A DNA stretch of 64,000 nt from Ricinus communis (GCF_019578655.1 NC_063257.1:18786001-18850000), one strand, 5' to 3'; shown: positions 33,000 through 46,088, counted from the stretch's first letter. Notes: generated from the letters alone by a model not told the origin. Program-made: numbers and translations.

Positions 33000-34143
33000 A
33001 TTGTGAAGCAATGTGCCCACGCCCCAAACACATGAAGCATTTAATGTCCCTATTTTTCCCTTTGTTAGCTTCGGCTGTGTTGGTCTCCTTGTTGCCAGAA
33101 ACATTCTTACTCTTATTCCCATAAAAAACAGCCTTATCATCTCCTCTTTTGTTTCCTTTCCATTGATTAGACCAATTAGGCCAATTTCTTGAAGTGCCTT
33201 TCTGTTAAGACCTTATTGCTCCCCTTGGTTTTAATTGCTTTTCAACCTTAATTGCAAGATGAATTAACTCCTCAAGTTCTATATAATATTGCAATTTGAC
33301 CTTATCTACAATCTCCTTATTAAGCCCACTAATAAAACATGCCATGGTAGCTTCCCTATCTTCATCCAAATCAGTCCTTGTCATGAGCATTTCCATTTTC
33401 TTATAACAATCCTCTACATTTTTAGTGCCTTACTTCAAAGCTTGGAGTCTTTGATGCAACTCCTTATGATAATGTCTAGGTACAAAACGTCTTTTCATGA
33501 TGGTTTTGAGACCATGCCAAGTATCAATAGGCTCTTCCATGTTTCTTCTCCTATGCACCATCAATTGATCCCACCACACTATTGCATACTCAGAAAATTG
33601 AGTAACCACTAACTTTACCTTCTTTTCCTCATAAAAGTTATGATAATCAAAGATAAGGTCTACTTGCTTTTCCCACTCCAAATATGCCTCTGGATCTGAC
33701 TTTCCTAAAAAGGTAGGAATCCCAATTTTGATGCAATCCAAATTCTTATCCACATCATAATTATACCCATACTAACCACCAAACTCACCTCCGCGATTCC
33801 CTCTACCCATTACATTGCGTCGGCCTCCCCTAGCTTCTCTACCCATGCCACGGCCAACACCCACAATTGTGGCATTATCATCATCATCATAGCCTAGTTC
33901 TAAATCTTTCTTATTGCCTACCAAGCTCTGCCTATTGTTTCCTACACGAGTATTAGCATTGATTTACTCTAATATGGCTCTTCGGTTGGTTGCCATATCT
34001 AACCGCATCCTCTCCACAGCCTCATTGATGTTCATTATACTCCATTGTACTCTTTCATTTTCATGCATTTGTGCCGCGGATATGCCATGATAAACTTGAG
34101 GAACATTCTCCTCTCTTCCACCTCCACTAGAGGTATTTGACAT
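33000..34143 (-). pseudogene. Ty3 gag with CCHC zinc knuckle, decayed
   Basis: Likely start ATG 34143 (MSNTSSGGGREENVPQVYHG), with an in-frame stop near 33963. The gag core is in 33753-33430 (GIPTFLGKSDPEAYLEWEKQ, FVPRHYHKELHQRLQALK), then a stop, then 33396-33205 (DLDEDREATMACFISGLNKE). A zinc knuckle CFMCLGRGHIASQC (CX2CX4HX4C) lies near 33043-33002 in another frame, so a frameshift separates it from the core. It would package element RNA if intact. Confidence 0.9.
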
Positions 34144-35346
34144 TGCTGCAATAAAAGTTAGTATGCAAAAAATAAGAATTAAAAATATTAGGACCTCACC
34201 AATGGCACCCTTACGTGTTTACTCTCCAAAAATGGGGGTCTGCTCTCGTGTTTACACACGATAATGTTAACACTTAAGATTGAAACTCACACCACTCGGC
34301 TTGGTCTCAAGTGTTCTTATGCGAATCAAGAACTCGCACATAAAGTTCAAACTATACAAGCAACACACAAAGAATCAAGCTTTAAAAGACTAGTTGAAGC
34401 AAGTGGGTAAGAATCAATAATTTCAAGCAAAACAGTAATGAAATCAAGAAAAACAGGAGTCAAGGATAATAGAAAACTCAAAAAGATTCAATAGACATGT
34501 GAAAGAATTAATCTAAGATGCACAAATTTAAGGAAAAATTGTTCAAGAATCAAGAAAGTATTTTTGGTCAAGAATCTTGAATTCCAAACCAAACAGCAAT
34601 AAGAACAAGAGTTTAGTGTTCAAGAATGTTAGAAAACTCAAAAAGATCCAAAGAACATGAAAAAGGAACAATCTATGATGTAAAAATTCAAGGAAATTCG
34701 TTCAAGATTGGAAGTTACCTCTTTGATCAGCAAGAATGCCAAATCTGCCCAATCTTGAAGAGAAAATGGAAAAAAAATTTGCAAAGGAAAAGCACAAAAA
34801 TAATGAAGGAAAAGACCTTAAAAACATGTGTATAAGTATCAAAAACAATACAAAAGAGTATTAGGTAGTTTCCTATAACTCAGCCACCCATTCCCTTGTA
34901 AATAAGGATTTCTTTCATGATATAATGTATCTAGCTTAAGAACCCTTTAAAGATTAGGAACCTATAAATTCCAGCAATGTTATGACTCATAACAATCCTA
35001 ATATCATTATGAAATATAAAATTAGCAATAGGGTTTCATTAAATTACCAACTGGATTCAAGAGAAAGTCAATAACCTTATAAAGAAATCAAGATTCTTCA
35101 AGAATCACACTTAGAGATTGAATTCTTCCAAGATTTGATTCTTTTTCTTTCTTTTTGCATTTTTTCTTTCTTTCTTTTCTATTCTTTTTTTTTTTGTTTT
35201 CTTCCTTTTTTTTATTCGAATCTCAAAACAAGCTAATAAGAATAGTCAAGATTGTTATCAAGAAAAGAATCAAATCACTTGGAAACTTAAAGAACACAAT
35301 GAAATAACATTAAAGAAGGATAAGTAACCTTATTCAAGAGCCAAAA
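34144..35346 (-). other. 5' leader of the - strand Ty3 element
   Basis: About 1.2 kb between the PBS and gag without a coding frame of note. It holds A-rich sequence with repeated AAGAATCAAG-type words and a polypyrimidine tract on the + strand at 35127-35217 (TTTCTTTC runs and a T11 run). The word GTTAGAAAACTCAAAAAGAT at about 34629 has a near copy at 34472. Confidence 0.7.
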
Positions 35347-35358
35347 GCTCTGATACCA
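35347..35358 (-). promoter_or_regulatory. Primer binding site, tRNA-iMet type
   Basis: On the - strand TGGTATCAGAGC, the standard plant initiator-Met primer complement, two bases after the LTR end TTTAACA. It fixes the element's direction. Confidence 0.9.
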
Positions 35359-35360
35359 AA

Positions 35361-35995
35361 TGTTAAAGAACCTCCAAGAATAGAGCCCACGAACTCTAAT
35401 CCTTATGAACCCGTGAATCACTAACTTAAAAATCCAAAGAACAACTTGAAATTAAATCTTAGGATCGTCTAATAAGATTGTAAGGTGATCAAGAATTAGA
35501 ACCTAAGGAAAACTAAGTCCCTTAAACCCCAATCCTAAGTACGTCACAAGGATAGATCAACTCCTTGATAAGTAAGTCTTGCATTCAAACAAGAACACAA
35601 GATATAAACAATTTTGGCTTGAAAGAAATAAAACCTTTAATTAATCATCATCTAACATCTAACCAAATAGGATACTAAGAGCTATACAAAGCCTTCGTAA
35701 ACTTGGATTTGAAGAACATTAAACAAAGCCCATTTAGCCTTCACAAACTTGGACTTTAAGAACATTAAACAAAGCCCATTCTTTATGAATTTCATTTGGG
35801 CCAAATTCTATTAGACTTCTATTGTTAGCACACTCTTGCATATAGCCATTTAAGGACTCTTGAAGCTTCTTAGCCCTTGACCTTGTAATTGGACCTTGTG
35901 GAAAACTTAATGGATCCTTCCTTCATTCTTTCTTGTTGCCCTCATCATCAAGCCCATCCAAATTAGCATCTTTAAGCCTTGGCCCATCCATATCC
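35361..35995 (-). mobile_element. 5' LTR of the - strand Ty3 element (635 bp)
   Basis: Extends from TGTTAAAG (LTR end next to the PBS) to CATATCC (LTR start, final A changed to C). The flank beyond is ACAAT (35996-36000). At the other end of the element the left flank is AGAAC in this copy and ACAAC in the second copy at 59876-59880, so a 5-bp target duplication of the type ACAAC is likely but has changed. The satellite resumes at 36001. Confidence 0.85.
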
Positions 35996-36000
35996 ACAAT

Positions 36001-37635
36001 CTTGTAAGACGGGTATATTTATGAGTATGATAGAACAACCCCGTAAAAGGGGTGTATTTGTCAATATAAAAAAAATCCCGTAAATGGGCTATATTTGTGA
36101 GTTTGAGGAAACAACGCTGTAAAAGGGATATATTTATGAATATGAGTAATCAACCCCGTTAGATGGGTATATTTGTGCATATGCTAAAACAACCCTGTAA
36201 GATGGGTATAATTGTGAATATGAGAAAACAACCCAGCAAGAGGGGTATATTTATGAATATGAGAAAATAACTCTGTAAAAGGGGTATATTTGTGAGTATA
36301 AGAAAATAGCCCCATAATAGGGGAATATTTTTAATATAAAAAAAAAATCCCGTAAGAGGGGTATATTTGTCAATATAAGAAAATAACACTGTAAGAGGGA
36401 TATATTTGTAAATTTTAGAAAACAACCCCGTAACAGGGGTCTATTTCTTAATATGAGAAAATAACCCTGTAAGACGGGTATATTTGTCAATATTAGAAAA
36501 CAACACCGTAAGAGGAGTATATTTGTAAATATGATAGAACAACCCTGTTAAAGGCGTAAATTTATCAATATAAGAAAACAATCCGTAAGAGGGATGTATT
36601 TGCGAATACGAGAAATAAACACTGTAAGAGGGGTTTATTTGTGAATATGAGAAAACAACCCCGTAATAGTGGTGTATTTATGAGTGTGAGAAAATAACCC
36701 CATAAGAGGAGTATATCTTTTAATATGAGAAAATAACCCCGTAAGAGGGGTATATTTGTTAATATAAGATAACAACCAATATCTGTTAATATAAGATAAC
36801 AACCTTGTAAGTGGGGTATATTTATGAGTATGAGGAAACCACGATGTAAAAGCGGCATATTTGTGAATATGGGAAACAACCACGTAAGAGGGATATATAT
36901 GTGAGTTTGAGTAATCAACCACGTAAGAGGGGTATATCTGTGAGTATGAGAGAACACTCGCGTAAATGGGATATATTTTTTAATATGAGAAAACAACACC
37001 GTAAGAGGGGTATATTTGTAAAAATTGGAAAACAACCTCGTGAGAGGGGGAATATTTGTGAATATTAGAAAATTCCCCGTAATAGGGGTATATCTTAAGT
37101 AGTAGGAAACAACGTCATAAAAGGGGTATATTTATGAATATGAGAAATCAACTCTATAAGAGGGGTATATTTGTGAGTATAAGAAAACAACCCAACAATA
37201 GGGGTATATTTTCTTAATATGAGAAAACAACTCCGTAAATGGAGTATATTTGTGACTATAAGTTAACAATGTCGTAAAAAGGGTATATTTTTTAATATGA
37301 GAGAACAAGCCTTAGGATGGGAATATTTATGAATATGAGAAAATAAACTTGTAAGAGGGGTATATTTGTGAGTAATAGAGAATACCTGCGTAAAAGGAGA
37401 ATATTTTTTCATATGAGAAACAAACCCGTAAGAGGGATGTATTTCCAAAAATTAGAAAACAACCTCGTGAGAGGGAAATATTTATAAATATGACAAGACA
37501 ACCCCGAAAGAGTGGTATATTTGTGAATATGAGGGACCAATGTCGTAAAAAGGATATATTTATGAATATGAGAAATCAACCCCGTAAGAGGGGTATATTT
37601 CTGAGTATGAAAAGACAACCCCATAATAGGGGTAT
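36001..37635 (-). repeat. 39-bp satellite array, block 7 (- orientation)
   Basis: Units as in block 6. A diagnostic series at about 36550-36780 (GCGAATACGAGAAA, GAGTGTGAGAAAATAAC, TATATCTTTTAATATGAG, AATATAAGATAACAACC) recurs at about 50100 and 50345 in block 10. A unit at 37230-37245 shows paired stem changes, ACTCC / GGAGT. A short piece near 36770-36805 repeats TAATATAAGATAACAACC in tandem. Confidence 0.95.
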
Positions 37636-38353
37636 TGTTAAGAACCTCCAAGGATTAGAACCACGAACCCTAATGATTATGAACCCGTGAATTACTATCT
37701 TAGAAACCCAAGAACAAATTAAGTTTCAAAACCCAAGAACCGCTTAAATCAGATTGCAAGGTATGGTTGATCAAGATCAGAACCTAAAGAAAACTAAGTT
37801 CTTTAAACCCTAACCCTTAACACGCCACAAGGATAGATCAATTCCTTGATAAGTGGTTTATGCATTCAACAAGAATTCAAGAATTCAAGCAAATATGCAA
37901 AGGAAACAACTACTATATTTTTTATCAAAATTCGAATTTTCCAAAACACAACTTAAGGGGCGTTTTTATAGCCACCTAACATAAGAAACCCTAGTAAAAC
38001 TATTAACCCTAGCTGCCACATAAGAAAAATAGGCAATAACATTGTTCTGAACTTAAATAAGAGATTTCAGCCCAAATATTAGCCCACATTGGTCTTCATG
38101 TATTTGGACTTGCAAAACATTGAATAAAGCCCCTTGAGATGTGTCTTTACTTGGGCCTATCCTAGCATGACCAATTGAGCTTCCTTGACTAGCCCAATCT
38201 TGCATATAGCCAGTTAAGGCTTCTTGTAGCTTCTTGGACCTTGACCTTGTAATTGGGCCTTGTAGCATGCTCAATAGATCCTTAGCTTTATTTTTGGTTT
38301 TCTTGTTGTCTTCTCCATCGAGTCCATCTTTAAGCTTGGCCATGTCCATATCA
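37636..38353 (-). mobile_element. Solo LTR (718 bp) with perfect GGTAT target duplication
   Basis: Flanked by GGTAT on both sides (37631-37635 and 38354-38358), which lies in the satellite GGGGTATA word. On the - strand it starts TGATATGGACATGGCC and ends CTTAACA, and encodes QGPITRSRSKKLQEALTGYM near its start, so it belongs to the same broad Ty3 family as 28637-35995 but is a distinct subfamily. LTR-LTR recombination has removed the internal region. Confidence 0.93.
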
Positions 38354-39782
38354 GGTATATTTATGATTATGAGTTGAAAATATTGTAAAAAGGGTATATT
38401 TTTTAATATGAAAAAAATAACCCCGTAAGATGGGAATATTTATGAGCATAAGAAAACAAACCTATAAGGGGTATATTTGTGAGTATGAGGGAATACCCTC
38501 CTAAATGGATATATTTTTTAATATGCGAAAATAACTCCATAAGAGGGGCATATTTGTAAAAATTAGAAAATAACCCCGTGAAAGAGAAATATTTGTGAAT
38601 ATGAGAAAAAAACCTCGTAAGAGGCATATAATTGTGAATATGAGGAAAGTACATAGTAAAAGGGGTATATTTATAAATATAGAAAATCAACCCCGTAAGA
38701 GAGGTATATTTGTGAGTATGAGAAAACAACCCCTTAATAGGACTATATTTTTTTAATATGAGAAAACAACCCCGTAAATGGAGTATATTTATGACTGAGT
38801 TAGCAAAGCCGTAAAAAGGGTATATTTATGAATTTCAGAAATCAACCTCATAAGAGGGGTGTATTTTTGAGTGTGAGAAAATAACCCCATAATAGGGGTA
38901 TATTTTTTAATATGAGAAAAGAACCTCGTGAAAGGGATATATTTATGAATATGAGAAAATAACCCCGTAAGAAGGGTATATTTGTGAGTATGAGAAAACA
39001 ACTGTGTAATAGGGGTAAATTATTTAACATGAGAAAACAACCTCGTAAATGGATTATATTTGTGAGTATAAGAAAATAATGTCGTAAAAGGGGTATATTT
39101 ATGAATATGAGAAATCAACCCCATGAGAGGGGTATATTTGTGAATATGAGAAAATAACCCCATAAGAGGGATATATTTCTAAATATGAGGAAACAACCCT
39201 GTAAGTTTAGTATATTTGTGAGTATGAGTAAAAAACACCGCAAAAGGGATATATTCATGAATATGAGAAATCAACCCCATAAGAGGGTTATATTTGTGCA
39301 TATGATAAAACAACCCCATAGTAACGTTTTTCCTTTTAATATGAGAAAATAACTTCGTAATGGGAGTATATTTGTGAGTATGAGGAAACAACGTTGTAAG
39401 AGGGGTATATTTGTGAGTATGAAAAAACACCCGTGTATAAGGGGTATATTATATAATATGAGAAAACAACCTGTTTAGAGGGGTATATTTATTAATAGTA
39501 GAAAAATACGCCGTATGTGGAGTATATTTGTGAGTATGACTACACAACGTTGCAAACAGGGTATATTTATGATTATGAGAAATCAACCTCGTAAGTGTGG
39601 TATGGGTTTATTTGTAGATATAAGAAAACAATCCCATAAGAGAGGTATATTTGTGAATATCAGAAAACAACCCCATAAGAGGGGTATATTTATGAGTATG
39701 AGAAAATAACCCCATAACAGAGGTATATTTTTTAATATAACAAAACAACCCCGTAAGTCGAGTATATTTCTTAGTTTGAGTA
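38354..39782 (-). repeat. 39-bp satellite array, block 8a (- orientation)
   Basis: Satellite units from the right GGTAT duplication on. Units alternate among the linker types seen elsewhere. Several are shortened, for example near 38460 (AAACCTATAAGGGGTA) and 39300-39340. Confidence 0.94.
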
Positions 39783-39907
39783 AAGGAGGCCGAACTCAAA
39801 GGAGAATCTATTTGAAGAACCTTCAGAGGCCACACAGTGAAAAATTCCTTGAAATAGCTCATCATGAGAAGTAATGCTTTGGTTTTAGATTATTTGGTCT
39901 TCCTTTT
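39783..39907. other. Unidentified 125-bp insert in satellite
   Basis: Unique sequence beginning AGGAGGCCGAACTCAAAGG and containing CCTTCAGAGGCCACACAG and GGTTTTAGATTATTTGG. No satellite homology, no clear terminal repeat, no target duplication and no coding frame of note. It may be filler DNA captured at a break. Confidence 0.55.
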
Positions 39908-40591
39908 ATGAATATGTGAAATCAACCTGTAAGAAGGATATATTTGTGACTGATAAAATAACCCCGTAGGAGGGGTATATTTTTTTAGTATGAGAAAGTA
40001 ATCTTGTAAGAGGGGTACATTTGACAATATTAAAATACAACCCCGTAAGAGGGATATATTTGTGAGTATGATAGAACAACAACGTAAAAGGGGTATAATA
40101 CAAGGAACCCATAAGTGCAGTATAATTGTGAATATGAGAAAACAACTCCATAAGAGGGGTATATTTGTGAATATGAGAAATCAACCCCATAAGAGGGGTA
40201 TATATGTGAATATGAGAAATCAACCCCATAAGAGTTGTATATTTATGAGTATGAGAGAACAAACCCATAATAGGGGTATATTTGTGAGTATGAGAAAAGA
40301 AATCCATAATAGGGGTATATTTTTTAATATGAGAAAACAACCTCGTAAGAGGGGTATATTTTTAAATATGAGAAGATAACATCATATGAGGGGTATATTT
40401 CTCTTTATTAGAAAATAACTCTGTAAGTCGGGTATATTAATTAGTAAGAGTAACGTTGTAAAAGGAATATATTTATGAATATGAGAAATCAACCCCGTAA
40501 GAGGAGTATATTTCTGAATATGAGAAAATAACCCTATAAGAGGGGTATATTTGTGAGTTTGAGAAATAACCCCATAAAGTGGGTATAATTT
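39908..40591 (-). repeat. 39-bp satellite array, block 8b (- orientation)
   Basis: Array resumes after the 125-bp insert. Contains a run of very similar units at 40130-40260 (AACTCCATAAGAGGGG, AACCCCATAAGAGGGG), a sign of recent local amplification. Ends in AATTT, the left target duplication of the next LTR. Confidence 0.94.
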
Positions 40592-41495
40592 TGATGAGAA
40601 CCCATGTAGCACAAGGAATCCTACTTCAACAAGGAATCCTAATGATTCAAATCCTACTTGCTAAAGGAATCCTACTTCAACAAGGAGTCCTAATTCCATT
40701 AGGAATTCTAATCCAGCAAGGAGTCCTGATTACATTAGGAGTTCAACTGACGAAAGGAATTCTATTTCCACTAGGAACCTTAATCCAACTAGGAGTCCTA
40801 GTCAGATTCAAAGTCCAAGTGAGATTTGGTTTAATCAAAATAATAGCCTCAAGATACTCTTATCAACTTAATCCAACATCTGGAGGCATGAACAAGTCAA
40901 GATAAGCTCATAATAAACAAGTCAAGATAAGCTCAAAATAAACAAGTCAAGCTATCTAGAGTCTAATACTCAAGAATGGGCCACATATCACATGTTACTT
41001 AAGCCCAATAGTCATGTTTATTTTATCGGCTTGGATTGGACAAATTATAGGAGTATTTATTTATTTAAAGAAGTTTTTTAATAGTTAGGAGTCCTTTTTT
41101 AAGTTATCCTTTTAGTTTAGAAGTTTAGGTGTTCTATTCCTAGTCTTATTGTTATTTGCTTCCTTATCATTATAGAACTAGATTTTTTTAAGGCCTATAT
41201 AAGCTAGTACGAATTTCTATATAAAGGGAGTTGTTGAATATTGATTATTTTGGAGTTAATTCTCTTCTTTTGTTCTTATGAACTTGGTGAATTTATCAAG
41301 TCAAGGCTTGGTATTTTATAACTTAGTTTAACTTTTGTTTATGTTAAACAACCTTTAATTTTTTATAATTAAGGTTCTTAAGTACAAGAAGTTTTATTGG
41401 GAGTTAGAGTTTTTTTGCTTGATTAAGTGGACGATCCTTGGTGAAGACATCAATATTGAATACGGATTTGGCACAAGTTAGCCACGCTCGTATCA
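40592..41495 (+). mobile_element. Solo LTR (904 bp) with perfect AATTT target duplication
   Basis: Flanked by AATTT at 40587-40591 and 41496-41500. Starts TGATGAGAACCCATGTAGCA, ends GCTCGTATCA. The presumed U3 carries about eight imperfect repeats of AAGGAATCCTACTTC / AAGGAGTCCTAATTCC (40600-40830), then TATATAAA at 41218 and a T-rich R/U5. Same family as 12645-13476, on the opposite strand and at a different site in the satellite unit, so an independent insertion. Confidence 0.92.
41218..41225 (+). promoter_or_regulatory. TATA box of the solo LTR
   Basis: TATATAAAGGGAG at the expected distance (about 625 bases) from the LTR start, followed by non-repetitive R/U5. A second TATATAAG lies 20 bases upstream at 41197. 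Confidence 0.55.
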
Positions 41496-43387
41496 AATTT
41501 TTAATATGAGAAAAAAAACCCCGTAAGAGGGGTATATTCGACAATTTATGAAAACAACTCTGTAAGTCGGATATATTTATGAGTACGAGTAAACAACATC
41601 GTAAAACAGATATATTTATGAATTTGAGAAACGAACACCATAAGAGGTGTATATTTATGAATATGAGAAGACAAACCTATAATAAGGGTATATTTTTTAA
41701 TATGAGAAAACAACACCGTAAGCCGTAAGAATGGTATATTTGTGAATATGAGAAAACAACCCCATAAGAGGGGTATATTTATCAATATGAGAAATATAGC
41801 CTTGTAAGAGGGGTATATTTTTTAATATGAGAAAATAACCCCTTCAAAGAGGTATATTTGTTATTAGAAGAAAACAACCCCGTAAATTGAGCATATTTGT
41901 GACTTTGCGGAAACAATGCCGTAAAAGGGGTATATTTATGAATATGAGAAATCAGCCTCGTAAGAGGGGTATATTTGTGAATATGAGAAAACAACCTCGT
42001 AAGAGCGGTATATTTGTGAGTATGAGAAAATACTTGCGTAATAGTGGTGTAATTTTGATATGAGTAAACAACCTCCTAAGAGGGGCATATTTGTCAATAT
42101 CAAAAACCAACTCTGTAAGAGGGGTATATTTGTGAGTATGAATGAACAACCCCTTAAAGAGGTATATTTGTTAATATAAGAAAATAACCTTGTAAGTCGT
42201 GTATATTTATGAATATGAGTAAACAACGTCGTAAAAGGGGTGAACATGATGAGAAAACAACCCCGTAAGAGTGATATATTTGTGAATATGAGAAAATAGC
42301 CCCATAAATAGGGTATATTTTTTAATATGAGAAAAGAAACCCGTAACAGGGGTATTTTTGTAAATATTAGAAAATAACCCCGTAAAAGGGGTATATTTGT
42401 GAGTATGATATAACAACCCCGTACAGGGGGTATATTTGTCAACATAAGAAAACAACCCCGTAAGAGGGGTATATTTGTGAGTATGAAAAAACACCCGCGT
42501 AAAAGCGGTATTTTTTTTAATATGAGAAAACTACCCCGTAAGAGGTATATATTTGTCAATATTAAAAAATAACTGTGTAAGAGGCGTATATTTGTGAGTA
42601 TGAATGAACAACCCCGTAAAAGGTGTATATTTGTCAATATAAGAAAACAGCTGAGTAAGTTGGGTATATTTGTGCGTATGAGGAAATAACACCGTAAGAA
42701 AGGTATGTTTGTGAATATGACAAAACAACCCCGTAAGAGGGGTTTATTTGAGTATCATAGAACAATCTCGTAAAAGTACTGTATTTGTTAATATAAGCAA
42801 TCTACCATGTAAGAGGGGCATATTTGTGAATATGAGAAAACAACCCCGTAAGGGGGGTATATATGTGAATATGAGAAATCAATCTCGTAAGAGGAGTATA
42901 TTTGTGAATATGAGAAAATATTCTCGTAAGAGGGTGTATTTATCAATATGGGATAACAATCCCGTAAGAGGGGTATATTTGTGAGTATGAGAAAACAATC
43001 CATACAAAAGGGGTACAATTTATAGTATAAGAAAACAACTCTGTAAGAGGCCTATATTTGTCAATACAAGAAAACAACCCTAATAAGTGGTGTATATTTG
43101 TGAGTTTGAGATAACAACTACGTAAAAGGGATGTATTTTTTCATATGAGAAAACAACCACGTAAGAGGAGTATATTCGTCAATATAAGAAAGTAGTAATG
43201 TAAGAGGGATATATTTATGAATACGAAAAAATAACACCGTAAGAGGAGTATATTTGTGAATATGAAAAATGAACCCCATAAGAGGAGTATATTTATCAAT
43301 ATGAAAAAACATTCTCTTAAAAATATGTTATATTTATGAGTATGAGTAAACAACCGTGTAAATGGAGTATATTTTTTAATATACAAC
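41496..43387 (-). repeat. 39-bp satellite array, block 9 (- orientation)
   Basis: Continues from the AATTT duplication. The unit at 41635-41650 has ACACC / GGTGT, a paired change on both stem sides. Near 41720 the word GTAAGCCGTAAGA shows a slippage duplication. Ends at AATATACAAC before the large LTR. Confidence 0.95.
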
Positions 43388-46084
43388 TGTAATACCCGAA
43401 ATTTTTCCTTTTTTTTTTTAAATAAAATTTTAATAATTTACCATGGGCATTTTAGTAAATAATACATTGATTTTTAATTGAGCCTTTTTATAAAATACTT
43501 TTCTTGAAGATTTTAGTTGGAAAATGATAAAAGAAATGTTTATCAAAATAGTACTCGATTTAATTAAAAATAGTTAACAAATTGATTAATTGAATTAAGT
43601 AGGTTCTAGGATTAAGTTGATATTTATTTATATGAAGGTGGCTAAAAATCAAAGTTTATTTAAAATGGGTTTAAGTGGAAAAATATCATCGTTGGTACTT
43701 TTATAATTAATTCTGTTGGTAGGGGTATTCTAGTAATACTACCATTAAAGACAAGGCCAAATAAAAATAATTATATATCTTAATAATTATATTTTGGTCC
43801 AAAATAAGTAGTTAGGTACTTACCAAGGGAGTATATGGCTTAAAGAAAGAAAGAAATAGAAGAAAGAAAGAAGAAGAAGAAGAAGGAGGAGAGCTCGTAT
43901 GAGGTGTGGTGGAGTTGGTTGGAGAAGGAGGAGGTGGCGGCAATTACAGCAGCAACAATAGCAGTAGCTCTAACGGCGATGGGCGGCGGGAAAACCTGCA
44001 AGAGGACAGCAAGTTCTTCGACGCCGTTCATGGCTTTTCCGGCGACGGTAATAGCTCCATCTAGTAGCGATCAACTTGCCTGAGAGTGGGGTTCCATTTA
44101 GGGGTAATAGCTGTGGCAATGGTGGTTGAAGGATTGTAATCCAGCAAAGGAAAAGTTATGTAGGGAGCTTGGTTTTTGAGTTCTATCGGCCATCTACAGC
44201 GAGTTATGGCTAATCGGAGTTCATGGATGAACTCCCCTATCGCAAGCTTTCCAATGACACTAATTTTGTAGCGATCGGACTCCGTTAGGAAATCGACGAT
44301 TGGGGACTGTTTGTGATGTATCATAATGATCGGGAATTGGATCGGAGAATCAGATGCTAGAATCATCATCTCCTTGTTATTTCGAGTCTGTATATGCGCT
44401 CGGATGGTCAATCGGCCTCCGGCGGTTGAAGACGAGTCGACTGATTTATCAGGTGTCTTGGTAATTCTTTAGCCTGTTGATTTTAGAAAATTGTTAATTA
44501 AGAATTACATTGGTTTTTTATTGGAGAAAAATAATTTAAGGTTTATGTGTAAGTATCTTAGAAAATAAAAGTTTTGTGTTATCGAATTAAACAATGTGAT
44601 AACTTTATATAAGACCTTATATTTAGTTGTGCTATAAATATTAATAATGTGAAGCTAAATAATTAGAATAAATAAATTAGTGGATCTTGAATCAATAGCT
44701 ATAAATTCTAGTAATTTATTTAGATATTTGTAATTGAGATTTTAAGTAAGCGATTAGCCTATAATTAAAATTGATTTTATTGTTGATGAATATTAGAAGT
44801 GTTTCTGGCAGGTTCTGGACCCGTTATATGGGGGGGGGGGGAGGGTGGGTAAACGTCCATATTTTAGGAGAGGTTCTGCCGAGTTTTCGGTAGAATTTCC
44901 GAGTCAAAATTCTTAGACAGTCAATCCTAGGAGTCTAGGCGTAGGGTTATTTATTAAATGTTTTACTTTGATTGATTGAATTGTTCCCGTGAATAGATAA
45001 TCCATCATTTCAGTTCGCTCCACCCGAGGCTTATGGAGCAAAGTAAGGAGGTCATCAGAACTGTGAATTAAAATCATATATTTGCTATACATGTGTCATG
45101 CTAAAATTTTATATAGCAATTTCGATTGATTGATTTATAGATTTAATTAATTAATTTATTTATTATTCATCTAAATAACCAGTTTTTGGAATTAATTATC
45201 TATTTACCATTTATATATCATTTTCCACATCATTGCATCAATATTATGATTGCATATTTACTCGGGATGAGACGACAATAGAACATACCACCTGATGGGT
45301 TGCATTAGGACCGCCTGCGCACCGGTATAGATCTGAGACAAGTAGTAAAAGAATATTTTTGAGACTTGCCCTCGTCGAATTCAACTCTATAGGCTGTGAA
45401 GATTGGATTGCTAGATTAAAGGTCACTGGTCGAGCGTTGCTCTTTGGGCACCGGCTTTATTAGGAATTAAGTGACCAGACTGGATCTAAGGACCCTGGTT
45501 GAGCTCCGCTCTCTGTGCGCTAGTCCTGTTGGAGTGAGAGAGCCGAAGGGCTGTTAGTGTTGGGGTTAGGGTTCTGCTGAGGTACTCGTCCTGTAACATG
45601 TAAATTATATTTTACTGAGTCATGGCATGACACGCGTTTTAATATGACATAATATTTTATTGAGGTGGTTGTATTTATTCTTGGATTATATCATTTTAAC
45701 TCACTCTCGAGGCTGACAGTCTCAATTTTTATTTTTCATATGACAGTTAGGTTCTCTGCCATCCCGCATTTGACAGCCCGACTTCCTCCTCCATCAGGCC
45801 TATTGTAATTAATTTATACTATCACATTATTAATTATTTAAAATTCTAGACTCTCTATAGTAGTATTCCCGATATGTTGTGTTTGATATGGTCTGTAACA
45901 AATTGTGGAGTGTTATTAATGTCCAGTTAGAGACTTATAAATGGCAATGTCGGGCTGGTTTAATATTATGTTTTCCATATGCATATAGGAAATGTCGAAT
46001 AGTGAGACTTACTATAGGTTTTAGTGGCCGTAAGCCTACCCATTCCCTAGTGCCAGTCACGGTCCCACAGATCGGGTCGTGACA
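43388..46084 (+). mobile_element. 5' LTR of a large-LTR Ty3-like element (2697 bp)
   Basis: Starts TGTAATACCCGAAATTTTTC and ends GGGTCGTGACA, followed by a tRNA-iMet PBS, so it is a 5' LTR. Same family as 52403-55390 in reverse; shared words include TCATGGCATGACACGCGTTT and GACGAGTCGACTGATTTATC. Contains a purine-rich GAAGAAGAAG stretch at 43850-43890, a GC-rich stretch to about 44020, and a G12 run at 44830. The terminal layout suggests a Tekay-like chromovirus; no coding part remains to prove it. Confidence 0.88.
44830..44850 (+). repeat. G-run in the LTR
   Basis: Twelve G residues followed by AGGGTGGG. The homologous place in the inverted solo LTR (about 53685-53700) has no such run (CCCTGTATAACGGG on the + strand), so it expanded in this copy. 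The stretch could form a G-quadruplex. Confidence 0.85.
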
Positions 46085-46088
46085 AAGT

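Noticed and set aside
43850..44031. Small - strand frame at a GAA-rich tract
   Set aside because: It translates a purine-rich low-complexity stretch inside an LTR.
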